NCBI RefSeq assembly: GCF_947507565.1
Contig: NC_089191.1
Location: 2,321,627-2,385,626, forward strand
DNA length: 64,000 nucleotides
Source: Oscarella lobularis
Lineage: Eukaryota > Porifera > Homoscleromorpha > Homosclerophorida > Oscarellidae
Direction: 5' to 3'
Within the stretch, counting starts at the first letter, position 1, and each line of letters begins with the position of its first letter. The notes beneath the pieces were generated by a model, which was not told where the DNA came from, ran no database searches, and saw nothing but the letters and a program-made list of their open reading frames with translations. Of this stretch, positions 1-14,343 are shown one piece after another. Both the position numbers and the translations under genes were made by a program.

Positions 1-1029
1 TTGGAGGTCTCCTTAGTACCATACGACAGATATTGGAGGTCTCCCTAGTACCATACGACAGATATTAGAGGTTTCTCTAATACCATACGACAGATATTGG
101 AGGTCTCCTTAGTACCATACGACAGATATTGGAGGTCTCCCTAGTACCACACGACAGATATTGGAGGTCTCTTAGTACCATACGACAGATATTGGAGGTC
201 TCCCTAGTACCATACGACAGATATTAGAGGTTTCTCTAATACCATACGACAGATATTGGAGGTCTCCTTAGTACCATACGACAGATATTGGAGGTCTCTC
301 TAATACCGTACGACAGATAGTGGAGGTTTCCTTAGTACTATACGACAGATATTGGAGGTCTCTCTAATGCCATACGACACTTATTGGAGGTCTCCCTAGT
401 ACCATACGACAGATATTGGAGGTCTCCTTAGTACCATACGACAGATATTGGAGGTCTCCCTAGTACCATACGACAGATATTGGAGGTCTCCTTAGTACCA
501 TACGACAGATATTGGAGGTCTCCCTAGTACCATACGACAGATTTTGGAGTTCTCCGTAGTACCATACGACAGGTATTGGAGGTCTCCTTAGTACCATGCG
601 ACAGATATTAGAGGTTTCCTTAGTACCATACGACAGATATTGGAGGTCTCTCTAATACCATACGACGGATATTGGAGGTCTCTCTAATACCATACGACAG
701 ATATTGGAGGTCTCCCTAGTACCATACGACAGATATTAGAGGTTTCCTTAGTACCATACGACAGATATTGGAGGTCTCTCTAATACCATACGACGGATAT
801 TGGAGGTCTCTCTAATACCATACGACAGATATTGGAGGTCTCCCTAGTACCATACGACAGATATTGGAGGTCTCCCTAGTACCATACGACAGATATTGGA
901 GGTCACTCTAATACCATACGACAGATATTGGAGGTCTCTCTAATGCCATACGACACTTATTGGAGGTCTCCCTAGTACCACACGACAGATATTGGAGGTC
1001 TCCTTAGTACCATACGACAGATATTGGAG

Positions 1030-2821
1030 GTCTCCCTAGTACCATACGACAGATATTAGAGGTTTCTCGAATACCATACGACAGATATTGGAGGTCTCCT
1101 TAGTACCATACGACAGATATTGGAGGTCTCTCTAATACCGTACGACAGATAGTGGAGGTCTCTCTAATACCATACGACAGATATTGGAGGTCTCCCTAGT
1201 ACCATACGACAGATATTGGAGGTCTCCTTAGTACCATGCGACAGATATTGGAGGTTTCCTTAGTACCATACGACAGATATTGGAGGTCTCTCTAATACCA
1301 TACGACAGATATTGGAGGTCTCTCTAATACCATACGACAGATAATGGAGGTCTCCCTAGTACCATACGACAGATATTGGAGGTCTCCCTAGTACCATACG
1401 ACAGATATTGGAGGTCACTCTAATACCATACGACAGATATTGGAGGTCTCTCTAATGCCATACGACACTTATTGGAGGTCTCCCTAGTACCATACGACAG
1501 ATATTGGAGGTCTCCTTAGTACCATACGACAGATATTGGAGGTCTCCCTAGTACCATACGACAGATATTGGAGGTCTCCTTAGTACCATACGACAGATAT
1601 TGGAGGTCTCCCTAGTACCATACGACAGATTTTGGAGTTCTCCGTAGTACCATACGACAGGTATTGGAGGTCTCCTTAGTACCATACGACAGATATTGGA
1701 GGTCTCTCTAGTACCATACGACAGATATTGGAGGTCTCCTTAGTACCATACTTCAGATATTGGAGGTCTCCCTAGTACCATACGACAGATATTAGAAGTT
1801 TCTCTAATACCATACGACAGATATTGGAGGTCTCCTTAGTACCATGCGACAGATATTGGAGGTTTCCTTAGTACCATACGACAGATATTGGAGGTCTCCT
1901 TAGTACCATACGACAGATATTGGAGGTCTCCCTAGTACCATACGACAGATATTAGAGGTTTCTCGAATACCATACGACAGATATTGGAGGTCTCCTTAGT
2001 ACCATACGACAGATATTGGAGGTCTCTCTAATACCGTACGACAGATAGTGGAGGTCTCTCTAATACCATACGACAGATATTGGAGGTCTCCCTAGTACCA
2101 TACGACAGATATTGGAGGTCTCCTTAGTACCATGCGACAGATATTGGAGGTTTCCTTAGTACCATACGACAGATATTGGAGGTCTCTCTAATACCATACG
2201 ACAGATATTGGAGGTCTCTCTAATACCATACGACAGATAATGGAGGTCTCCCTAGTACCATACGACAGATATTGGAGGTCTCCCTAGTACCATACGACAG
2301 ATATTGGAGGTCACTCTAATACCATACGACAGATATTGGAGGTCTCTCTAATGCCATACGACACTTATTGGAGGTCTCCCTAGTACCATACGACAGATAT
2401 TGGAGGTCTCCTTAGTACCATACGACAGATATTGGAGGTCTCCCTAGTACCATACGACAGATATTGGAGGTCTCCTTAGTACCATACGACAGATATTGGA
2501 GGTCTCCCTAGTACCATACGACAGATTTTGGAGTTCTCCGTAGTACCATACGACAGGTATTGGAGGTCTCCTTAGTACCATACGACAGATATTGGAGGTC
2601 TCTCTAGTACCATACGACAGATATTGGAGGTCTCCTTAGTACCATACTTCAGATATTGGAGGTCTCCCTAGTACCATACGACAGATATTAGAAGTTTCTC
2701 TAATACCATACGACAGATATTGGAGGTCTCCTTAGTACCATGCGACAGATATTGGAGGTTTCCTTAGTACCATACGACAGATATTGGAGGTCTCCTTAGT
2801 ACCATACGACAGATATTGGAG
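1030..2821. repeat. Higher-order duplication, two 896-bp copies (28 monomers)
   Basis: Marker variants recur at an exact distance of 896 bases: TTTCTCGAATACC near 1,065 and 1,961, GATAGTGG near 1,148 and 2,044, TAATGCCATACGACACTT near 1,453 and 2,349, and AGAAGTTTCTC near 1,794 and 2,690. 896 is 28 x 32, so a block of 28 monomers was copied in register. An earlier marker (GATTTTGGAGTTCTCCG at 540 and 1,628) recurs at 1,088 bases, or 34 monomers, so the duplications are nested. Confidence 0.9.
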
Positions 2822-2849
2822 GTCTCCCTAGTACCATACGACAGATATT

Positions 2850-5700
2850 AGAGGTTTCTCTAATACCGTACGACAGATATTGGAGGTCTCCTTAGTACCA
2901 TACGACAGATATTGGAGGTCTCCCTAGTACCATACGACAGATATTAGAGGTTTCTCGAATACCATACGACAGATATTGGAGGTCTCCTTAGTACCATACG
3001 ACAGATATTGGAGGTCTCTCTAATACATTACGACAGATAGTGGAGGTCTCTCTAATACCATACGACAGATATTGGAGGTCTCCCTAGTACCATACGACAG
3101 ATATTGGAGGTCTCCCTAGTACCATACGACAGATATTGGAGGTCTCCTTAGTACCATACGACAGATATTGGAGGTCTCCCTAGTACCATACGACAGATAT
3201 TAGAGGTTTCTCTAATACCGTACGACAGATATTGGAGGTCTCCTTAGTACCATACGACAGATATTGGAGGTCTCCCTAGTACCATACGACAGATATTAGA
3301 GGTTTCTCGAATACCATACGACAGATATTGGAGGTCTCCTTAGTACCATACGACAGATATTGGAGGTCTCTCTAATACATTACGACAGATAGTGGAGGTC
3401 TCTCTAATACCATACGACAGATATTGGAGGTCTCCCTAGTACCATACGACAGATATTGGAGGTCTCCCTAGTACCATACGACAGATATTGGAGGTCTCCT
3501 TAGTACCATACGACAAATATTGGAGGTCTCTCGAATACCATAGGACAGATATTGGAGGTCTCCCTAGTACCATGCTGAAGATATTTGAGGTCTCCTTAGT
3601 ACCATTCGACAGATATTTGAGGTCTCTCTAATACCATACGACAGATATTGGAGGTCTCTCTAATACCATACGACAGATATTGGAGGTCTTTCTAATACCA
3701 TACGACAGATATTGGAGGTCTCCCTAGTACCATACGACAGATATTGGAGGTCTCTCTAATACCATACCACACTTATTGGAGGTCTCCCTAATACCATACG
3801 ACAGGTATTGGAGGTCTCTCTCATACCATACGAAAGATATTGGTGGTCTCTCTAATACCATACGACAGATATTGGAGGTCTCCTTAGTACCATACTTCAG
3901 ATATTGGAGGTCTCCCTAGTACCATACGACAGATATTAGAAGTTTCTCTAATACCATACGACAGATATTGGAGGTCTCCTTAGTACCATGCGACAGATAT
4001 TGGAGGTTTCCTTAGTACCATACGAATGATATTGGAGGTCTCCTTAGTACCATACGACAGATATTGGAGGTCTCCCTAGTACCATACGACAGATATTAGA
4101 GGTTTCTCTAATACCGTACGACAGATATTGGAGGTCTCCTTAGTACCATACGACAGATATTGGAGGTCTCCCTAGTACCATACGACAGATATTAGAGGTT
4201 TCTCGAATACCATACGACAGATATTGGAGGTCTCCTTAGTACCATACGACAGATATTGGAGGTCTCTCTAATACATTACGACGGATAGTGGAGGTCTCTC
4301 TAATACCATACGACAGATATTGGAGGTCTCCCTAGTACCATACGACAGATATTGGAGGTCTCCCTAGTACCATACGACAGATATTGGAGGTCTCCTTAGT
4401 ACCATACGACAGATATTGGAGGTCTCCCTAGTACCATACGACAGATATTAGAGGTTTCTCTAATACCGTACGACAGATATTGGAGGTCTCCTTAGTACCA
4501 TACGACAGATATTGGAGGTCTCCCTAGTACCATGCTGAAGATATTTGAGGTCTCCTTAGTACCATACGACAGATATTGGAGGTCTCCCTAGTACCATACG
4601 ACAGATATTAGAGGTTTCTCTAATACCGTACGACAGATATTGGAGGTCTCCTTAGTACCATACGACAGATATTCGAGGTCTCCCTAGTACCATACGACAG
4701 ATATTAGAGGTTTCTCGAATACCATACGACAGATATTGGAGGTCTCCTTAGTACCATACGACAGATATTGGAGGTCTCTCTAATACATTACGACAGATAG
4801 TGGAGGTCTCTCTAATACCATACGACAGATATTGGAGGTCTCCCTAGTACCATACGACAGATGTTGGAGGTCTCCCTAGTACCATACGACAGATATTGGA
4901 GGTCTCCTTAGTACCATACGACAGATATTGGAGGTCTCCCTAGTACCATACGACAGATATTAGAGGTTTCTCTAATACCGTACGACAGATATTGGAGGTC
5001 TCCTTAGTACCATACGACAGATATTGGAGGTCTCCCTAGTACCATACGACAGATATTAGAGGTTTCTCGAATACCATACGACAGATATTGGAGGTCTCCT
5101 TAGTACCATACGACAGATATTGGAGGTCTCTCTAATACATTACGACAGATAGTGGAGGTCTCTCTAATACCATACGACAGATATTGGAGGTCTCCCTAGT
5201 ACCATACGACAGATATTGGAGGTCTCCCTAGTACCATACGACAGATATTGGAGGTCTCCTTAGTACCATACGACAAATATTGGAGGTCTCTCGAATACCA
5301 TAGGACAGATATTGGAGGTCTCCCTAGTACCATGCTGAAGATATTTGAGGTCTCCTTAGTACCATTCGACAGATATTTGAGGTCTCTCTAATACCATACG
5401 ACAGATATTGGAGGTCTCTCTAATACCATACGACAGATATTGGAGGTCTTTCTAATACCATACGACAGATATTGGAGGTCTCCCTAGTACCATACGACAG
5501 ATATTGGAGGTCTCTCTAATACCATACCACACTTATTGGAGGTCTCCCTAATACCATACGACAGGTATTGGAGGTCTCTCTCATACCATACGAAAGATAT
5601 TGGTGGTCTCTCTAATACCATACGACAGATATTGGAGGTCTCCTTAGTACCATACTTCAGATATTGGAGGTCTCCCTAGTACCATACGACCGATATTAGA
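2850..5700. repeat. Higher-order duplications with 352-bp and 1,760-bp spacing
   Basis: TAATACCGTACGACAG recurs at 2,861 and 3,213, a shift of 352 bases (11 monomers). A distinctive run starting TAGGACAGATATTGG and containing ACCATGCTGAAG is found at 3,541 and again at 5,301, a shift of 1,760 bases (55 monomers), and both copies continue through the same rare variants (CATACCACACTTATTGG, CATACGAAAGATATTGGTGG). All shifts are whole numbers of monomers, which fits unequal exchange or replication slippage inside the array. Confidence 0.88.
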
Positions 5701-8700
5701 AGTTTCTCTAATACCATACGACAGATATTGGAGGTCTCCTTAGTACCATGCGACAGATATTAGAGGTTTCCTTAGTACCATACGACGGATATTGGAGGTC
5801 TCTCTAATACCATACGACAGATATTGGAGGTCTCCCTAGTACCATACGACAGATATTGGAGGTCTCCCTAGTACCATACGACAGATATTGGAGGTCACTC
5901 TAATACCATACGACAGATATTGGAGGTCTCTCTAATGCCATACGACACTTATTGGAGGTCTCCCTAGTACCATACGACAGATATTGGAGGTCTCCTTAGT
6001 ACCATACGACAGATATTGGAGGTCTCCCTAGTACCATACGACAGATATTGGAGGTCTCCTTAGTACCATACGACAGATATTGGAGGTCTCCCTAGTACCA
6101 TACGACAGATATTAGAGGTTTCTCTAATACCATACGACAGATATTGGAGGTCTCCTTAGTACCATACGACAGATATTGGAGGTCTCCCTAGTACCACACG
6201 ACAGATATTGGAGGTCTCTTAGTACCATACGACAGATATTGGAGGTCTCCCTAGTACCATACGACAGATATTAGAGGTTTCTCTAATACCGTACGACAGA
6301 TATTGGAGGTCTCCTTAGTACCATACGACAGATATTGGAGGTCTCCCTAGTACCATACGACAGATATTAGAGGTTTCTCGAATACCATACGACAGATATT
6401 GGAGGTCTCCTTAGTACCATACGACAGATATTGGAGGTCTCTCTAATACCGTACGAAAGATAGTGGAGGTCTCTCTAATACCATGCGACAGATATTGGAG
6501 GTCTCCCTAGTACCATACGACAGATATTGGAGGTCTCCTTAGTACCATGCGACAGATATTGGAGGTTTCCTTAGTACCATACGACAGATATTGGAGGTCT
6601 CTCTAATACCATACGACAGATATTGGAGGTCTCTCTAATACCATACGACAGATATTGGAGGTCTCCCTAGTACCATACGACAGATATTGGAGGTCTCCCT
6701 AGTACCATACGACAGATATTGGAGGTCACTCTAATACCATACGACAGATATTGGAGGTCTCTCTAATGCCATACGACACTTATTGGAGGTCTCCCTAGTA
6801 CCATACGACAGATATTGGATGTCTCCTTAGTACCATACGACAGATATTGGAGGTCTCCCTAGTACCATACGACAGATATTGGAGGTCTCCTTAGTACCAT
6901 ACGACAGATATTGGAGGTCTCCCTAGTACCATACGACAGATTTTGGAGTTCTCCGTAGTACCATACGACAGGTATTGGAGGTCTCCTTAGTACCATACGA
7001 CAGATATTGGAGGTCTCTCTAGTACCATACGACAGATATTGGAGGTCTCCTTAGTACCATACTTAAGATATTGGAGGTCTCCCTAGTACCATACGACAGA
7101 TATTAGAAGTTTCTCTAATAACATACGACAGATATTGGAGGTCTCCTTAGTACCATGCGACAGATATTGGAGGTTTCCTTAGCACCATACGACAGATATT
7201 GGAGGTCTCTCTAATACCATACGACAGATATTGGAGGTCTCTCTAATACCATACGACAGATATTGGAGGTCTCCCTAGTACCATACGACAGATATTGGAG
7301 GTCTCCCTAGTACCATACGGCAGATATTGGAGGTCACTCTAATACCATACGACAGATATTGGAGGTCTCCCTAGTACCATACGACAGATATTGGAGGTCT
7401 CCTTAGTACCATACGATAGATAATGGAGGTCTCTCTAATGCCATACGACACTTATTGGAGGTCTCCCTAGTACCATACGACAGATATTGGAGGTATCCTT
7501 AGTACCATACGACAGATATTGGAGGTCTCCCTAGTACCATACGACAGATATTGGAGGTCTCCCTAGTACCATACGACAGATATTGGAGGTCTCTCTAATA
7601 CCATACGACAGATATTGGAGGTCTCTCTAATACCATACTACAGATATTGGAGGTCTCCCTAGTACCATACGACAGATATTGGAGGTCTCTCTAATTCCAT
7701 ACGACAGATATTGGAGGTCACTCTAATACCGTACCACAGATATTGGTGGTCTCTCTAATACCATACGACAGATATTGGAGGTCTCTCTAATACCATACGA
7801 CAGATATTGGTGGTCTCCTTAGTACCATACGACAGATATTGGAGGTCTCTCTATTACCATACCACAGATATTGGAGGTCTCCTTAGTACCATGCGACAGA
7901 TATTGGAGGTCTCTCTAATACCATACGACAGATATTGGAGGTCTCTCTAATACCATACTACAGATATTGGAGGTCTCCCTAGTACCATACGACAGATATT
8001 GGAGGTCTCTCTAATTCCATACGACAGATATTGGAGGTCTCTCTATTACCATACGGTGGATATTTGAGGTCTTAGTACCATACGAAAGATATTGGAGGCC
8101 TCACTAATACCATACGACAGATATTGGAGGTCTCCTTAGTACCATACAGTAGATATTTGTGGTCTCCTTAGTACAATACGACAGATATTGGAGGTCTCTT
8201 TAGTACCATACGACAGATATTGGAGGTCTCCTTAGTACCATACGACAGATATTGGAGGTCTTCCTAGTACCATACGACAGATATTAGAGGTTTCTCTAAT
8301 ACCATACGACAGATATTGGAGGTCTTCCTAGTACCGTACGGTAGATACTTGAGGTCTCCTCAGTAACATACGACAGATATTGGAGGTCTTTCTAAAACCA
8401 TACGAGAGATATTGGAGGTCTCTCTAAAACCATACGACAGATATTGGAGGTCTCTCTAATACCATACGAAAGATATTTGATGTCTCCTTAGTACCATACG
8501 ACAGATTTTGGAGTTCTCCCTAGTACCATACGACAGGTATTGGAGGTCTCCCTAGTACCATACGACGGATATCGGAGGTCTCTCTAATACCATACGACAG
8601 ATACTGGAGGTCTCTCTAATACCATACGACAGTTATTGGAGGTCTCTCTAATACCATACGACAGATATTGGGGGTCTCCCTAGTACCATACGACAGATAT

Positions 8701-11700
8701 TGGAGGTCTCCCAAGTACCATACGACAGATATTGGAGTTCTCCCTAGTACCATACGACAGATATTGGAGGTCTCCCTAGTACCATACGACAGATATTGGA
8801 GGTCTCCTTAGTACCATACGACAAATATTGGAGGTCTCTCTAATACCATACGACAGATATTTGAGGTCTCACTAGTACCATACGAAAGATATTGGAGGTC
8901 TCTCTAATACCATACGACAGATATTGCAGGTCTCCCTAGTACCATACGACAGATATTGGAGGTCTCCCAAGTACCATACGACAGATATTGGAGTTCTCCC
9001 TAGTACCATACGACAGATATTGGAGGTCTCCCTAGTACAATACGACAGATATTGGAGGTCTCCTTAGTACCATACGACAAATATTGGAGGTCTCTCTAAT
9101 ACCAGAGGACAGATATTGGAGGTCTCCCTAGTACCGTACGGTTGATACTTGAGGTCCCCTTAGTACCATACGACAGATATTGGAGGTCTTTCTAATACCA
9201 TACGACAGATATTGGAGGTCTCCCTAGTACCATACGACAGATATTTTAGATCTCTCTAATACCATACGACAGTTATTGGAAGTCTCCCTATTACCATACG
9301 GAGGATATTTGAGGTCTTAGTACCATACGAAAGATATTGGAGGTCTCACTAATACCATACGACAGATATTGGAGGTCTCCTTAGTACCATACAGTAGATA
9401 TTTGTGGTCTCCTTAGTACAATACGACAGATATTGGAGGTCTCTTTAGTACCATACGACAGATATTGGAGGTCTCCTTAGTACCATACGACAGATATTGG
9501 AGGTCTCCCTAGTACCATACGACAGATATTAGAGGTTTCTCTAATACCATACGACAGATATTGGAGGTCTTCCTAGTACCGTACGGTAGATACTTGATGT
9601 CACCTCAGTAACATACGACAGATATTGGAGGTCTTTCTAAAACCATACGACAGATATTGGAGGTCTCTCTAATACCATACGACAGATATTGGAGGTCTCT
9701 CTAATACCATACGACAGATATTTGATGTCTCCTTAGTACCATACGACAGATGTTGGAGTTCTCCCTAGTACCATACGACAGGTATTGGAGGTCTCCCTAG
9801 TACCATACGACGGATATCGGAGGTCTCTCTAATACCATACGACAGATACTGGAGGTCTCTTTAATACCATACGACAGTTATTGGAGGTCTCTCTAATACC
9901 ATACGACAGTTATTGGAGGTCTCTCTAATACCATACGACAGATATTGGAGGTTTTTCTAATACCATACGACAGATATTGGAGGTCTTTCTAATACCATAC
10001 GACAGATATTGGAGGTCTGTCTAATACATTACGACAGATGTTGAAGGTCTCTCTAATACCATACGACAGATATTGGAGGTCTCTCTAATACCATACCACA
10101 GATATTGGTGGTCTCTCTAATACCATACGACAGATATTGGAGGTCTCTCTAATACCATACGACAGATATTGGTGGTCTCCTCGGTACCATACGACAGATA
10201 TTGGAGGTCTCTCTATTACCATTACACAGATATTGGAGGTCTCCTTAGTACCATGCGACAGATATTGGAGGTCTCTCTAATACCATACGACAGATATTGG
10301 AGGTCTCTCTAATACCATACTACAGATATTGGAGGTCTCCCTAGTACCATACGACAGATATTGGAGGTCTCTCTAATTCCATACGACAGATATTGGAGGT
10401 CTCTCTATTACCATACGACAGATATTGGATTTCTCTCCAATACCATACGACAGATATTGGAGTTCTCTCTTATACCATACGACAGATATTGGAGGTCTCC
10501 TTAGTACCATACGACAGATATTGGAGGTCTCTCTAATACCATACCACAGATATTGGAGGTCTCCTTAGTAGCATGCGACAGATATTGGAGGTCTCTCTAA
10601 TACCATACGACAGATATTGGAGGTCTCCTTAGTACCATACGACAAATATTGGAGGTCTAACTAATACCAGAGGACAGATATTGGAGGTCTCCCTATTACC
10701 ATACGGTGGATATTTGAGGTCTTAGTACCATACGAAAGATATTGGAGGTCTCACTAATACCATACGACAGATATTGGAGGTCTCCTTAGTACCATACAGT
10801 AGATATTTGTGGTCTCCTTAGTACAATACGACAGATATTGGAGGTCTCTTTAGTACCATACGACAGATATTGGAGGTCTCCTTAGTACCATACGACAGAT
10901 ATTGGAGGTCTTCCTAGTACCATACGACAGATATTAGAGGTTTCTCTAATACCATACGACAGATATTGGAGGTCTTCCTAGTACCGTACGGTTGATACTT
11001 GAGGTCTCCTTAGTAACATACGACAGATATTGGAGGTCTCCCTAGTACCATACGACAGATATTGGAGGTCACTCTAATACCATACGACAGATATTGGAGG
11101 TCTCTCTAATGCCATACGACACTTATTGGACGTCTCCCTAGTACCATACGACAGATATTGGAGGTCTCCTTAGTACCATACGAGAGATATTGGAGGTCTC
11201 TCTAATGCCATACGACACTTATTGGAGGTCTCCCTAGTACCATACGACAGATATTGGAGGTCTCCTTAGTACCATATGACAGATATTGGAGGTCTCCCTA
11301 GTACCATACGACAGATATTGGAGGTCTCCTTAGTACCATACGACAGATATTGGAGGTCTCCCTAGTACCATACGACAGATATTGGAGGTCTCCTTAGTAC
11401 CATACGACAGATATTGGAGGTCTCCCTAGTACCATACGACAGATTTTGGAGTTCTCCCTAGTACCATACGACAGGTATTGGAGGTCTCCTTAGTACCATA
11501 CGACAGATATTGGAGGTCTCTCTAGTACCATACGAGAGATATTGGAGGTCTCCTTAGTACCATACTTCAGATATTGGAGGTCTCCCTAGTACCATACGAC
11601 AGATATTAGAAGTTTCTCTAATACCATACGACAGATTTTGGAGTTCTCCCTAGTACCATACGACAGGTATTGGAGGTCTCCCTAGTACCATACGACGGAT

Positions 11701-13993
11701 ATCGGAGGTCTCTCTAATACCATACGACAGATACTGGAGGTCTCTCTAATACCATACGACAGTTATTGGAGGTCTCTCTAATACCATACGACAGTTATTG
11801 GAGGACTCTCTAATACCATACGACAAATATTGGAGGTTTTTCTAATACCATACGACAGATATTGGAGGTCTTTCTAATACCATACGACAGATATTGGAGG
11901 TCTGTCTAATACATTACGACAGATGTTGAAGGTCTCTCTAATACATTACGACAGATGTTGAAGGTCTCTCTAATACCATACGACAGATATTGGAGGTCTC
12001 TCTAATACCATACCACAGATATTGGTGGTCTCTCTAATACCATACGACAGATATTGGAGGTCTCTCTAATACCATACGACAGATATTGGTGGTCTCCTTA
12101 GTACCATACGACAGATATTGGAGGTCTCTCTATTACCATACCACAGATATTGGAGGTCTCCTTAGTACCATGCGACAGATATTGGAGGTCTCTCTAATAC
12201 CATGCGACAGATATTGGAGGTCTCTCTAATACCATACTACAGATATTGGAGGTCTCCCTAGTACCATACGACAGATATTGGAGGTCTATCTAATACCATA
12301 CGACAGATATTGGAGGTCTCCCTAGTACCATACGACAGATATTGGAGTTCTCTCTAATACCATACGACAGATATTGGAGGTATCTCTAATACCATACGAC
12401 AGATATTGGAGGTCTCTCTAATACCATACGACAGATATAGGAGGTCTCTCTAATACCATACGACAGATATTGGGGGTCTCCTTAGTACAATACGGCAGAT
12501 ATTTGAGGTCTTTCTAATACCATACGACAGATATTGGAAGTCTCTCTAATACCGTACGACAGATATTGGGGGTATTCTTAGTACTATACAACAGATATTG
12601 GAGGTCTCTCTAATATCATACGACAGATATTGGAGTTCTCTCTAATACCATACGACAGATATTGGAGGTCTCTATAATACCACACGACAGATATTGGAAG
12701 TCTCTCTAATACCGTACGACAGATATTGGGGGTCTCCTTAGTACCATACAAGAGATATTGGAGGTCTTTCTAATACCATACGGTAGATATTTGAGGTCTC
12801 CTTAGTAGCATACGACAGATATTGGAGGTCTCTCTAATACACAGATATTGGAGGTCTCTCTAATACCATACGACTGATATTGGATGTCTTTCTAATACCA
12901 TACGACAGATATTGGAGGTCTCTCTAATATCATACGACAGATATTGGAGGTCTCCTTAGTACCATACGACAGATATTGGTGGTCTCCCTACTACAATACG
13001 ACAAATATTGGAGGTCTCCCTAGTACCATACGACAGATATTGGAGGTCTCTCTAATACCATACGACAGATATTGGAGGTCTCTCTAATACCATACTACAG
13101 ATATTGGAGGTCTCCTTACTACCATACGACAGATATTTGAGGTCTCCTTACTACCATTCGACAGATATTGGAGGTCTCTCTATTACCATACCGCATATAT
13201 TGGAGGTCTCTCTATTACCATACGGTAGATATTTGAGGTCTCCTTAGTACCATGCGAACAGATATTGGAGGTCTCCCTAATACCATACGAGAGATATTGG
13301 ATGTCTCTCTAATACCATACGACAGATATTGGAGGTCTCCTTAGTACCTTAAGGTAGATACTTGAGGTCTCCTTAGAACAATACGGCAGATATTGGAGGT
13401 CTCTCTATTACCGTACGTCAGATATTGGAGATCTCTCTAATACCATACGACAGATATTGGATTTCTCTCTAATACCATACGACAGATATTTGAGGTCTCT
13501 CTAATACCATACGACAGATATTGGAGGTCTCCTTAGTACCATACGACAGATATTGGAGGTCTCTCTAATTCCTTATGGCAGATATTGGAGATCTCTCTAA
13601 TACCATACCACAGATATTGGAGGTCTCCTTAGTACCATGCGACAGATATTGGAGGTCTCTCTAATACCATAAGACAGATATTGGAGGTCTCTCTAATACC
13701 ATACGACAGATATTGGAGGTCTCCCTAGTACCATACGACAGATATTGGAGGTCTCTCTAATACCATACGACAGATTTTGGAGGTCTCTCTTATACCATAC
13801 GACAGATATTGGAAGTCTCTCTAATACCATACGACAGATATTGGAGGTCTCCTTAGTACCATACGACTGATATTGGAGGTCTCTCTAATACCATACGACA
13901 GATAGTGCAGGTCTCTCTAATACCATACGACACATATTGGAGGTCTCCCTAGTACCGTACGGTTGATACTTGAGGTCTCCTTAGTACCATACG

Positions 13994-14343
13994 ACATACC
14001 GTAAAGTCGGGATATTAAGTACCGGTACGTATATTTGAGAAATGTGTTGATTTCGAACACCAGGGGATGTGGGTACCTCTATTTGTGCGGTACCTCTGGA
14101 CGAATCACTGAAACGCAGTGAAACGTCTCATTCTTTTTTTTACATTATTGGATTTCTTTGGTACCAAACTTAGTCTCGAACGTACAAATAGAAGCAAATG
14201 AATAGGTACTAATAAAAGTAGGGTACTTCTATTCGAATGGGTACTTTTATTCGGAAGAGTGGTAGTAGACGTAAAAATGGGTACCTAATTTAAAAGGGTA
14301 CCTGTAATTGATGGGTACTTAATATCCCGACTTTACGGTATGT
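13994..14343. mobile_element. MITE-like element with 30-bp terminal inverted repeats
   Basis: About 350 bases of unrelated sequence interrupt the satellite. The left end starts ACATACCGTAAAGTCGGGAT and runs to 14,023. The right end (14,314-14,343) is its exact reverse complement over 30 bases. The interior has several GGTACY-type motifs (near 14,030, 14,075, 14,220 and 14,300) and no coding frame, so this looks like a non-autonomous DNA transposon. No clean target-site duplication is visible. A TA duplication is possible because TA lies just inside each end, but it cannot be separated from the inverted repeat. The satellite flanks (CCATACG on the left, TTGGAGGT on the right) show that it inserted into an existing monomer. 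Confidence 0.85.

Larger units (their letters stand above)
1..13993. repeat. 32-bp subtelomeric satellite, block 1
   Basis: Tandem array with a strict 32-bp period, visible from the first line (TTGGAGGT at 1 and again at 33). The monomer reads about ATACGACAGATATTGGAGGT followed by a variable 12-base tail such as CTCTCTAATACC, CTCCCTAGTACC or CTCCTTAGTACC. These three tails alternate, and rarer forms (GACACTTATTGG, GATTTTGGAGTTC, CGGTTGATACTTGAGG) act as markers. Because 32 is not a multiple of 3, any open frame through it repeats every 96 bases, so the short open frames here are by-products and not genes. Divergence rises to the right: units before about 7,300 are nearly identical and those after 8,000 carry many point changes. 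Confidence 0.97.

Noticed and set aside
1-13993. CRISPR array (regular 32-base repeats)
   Set aside because: There are no unique spacers between repeats. Monomers are head to tail and the sequence is eukaryotic subtelomere.
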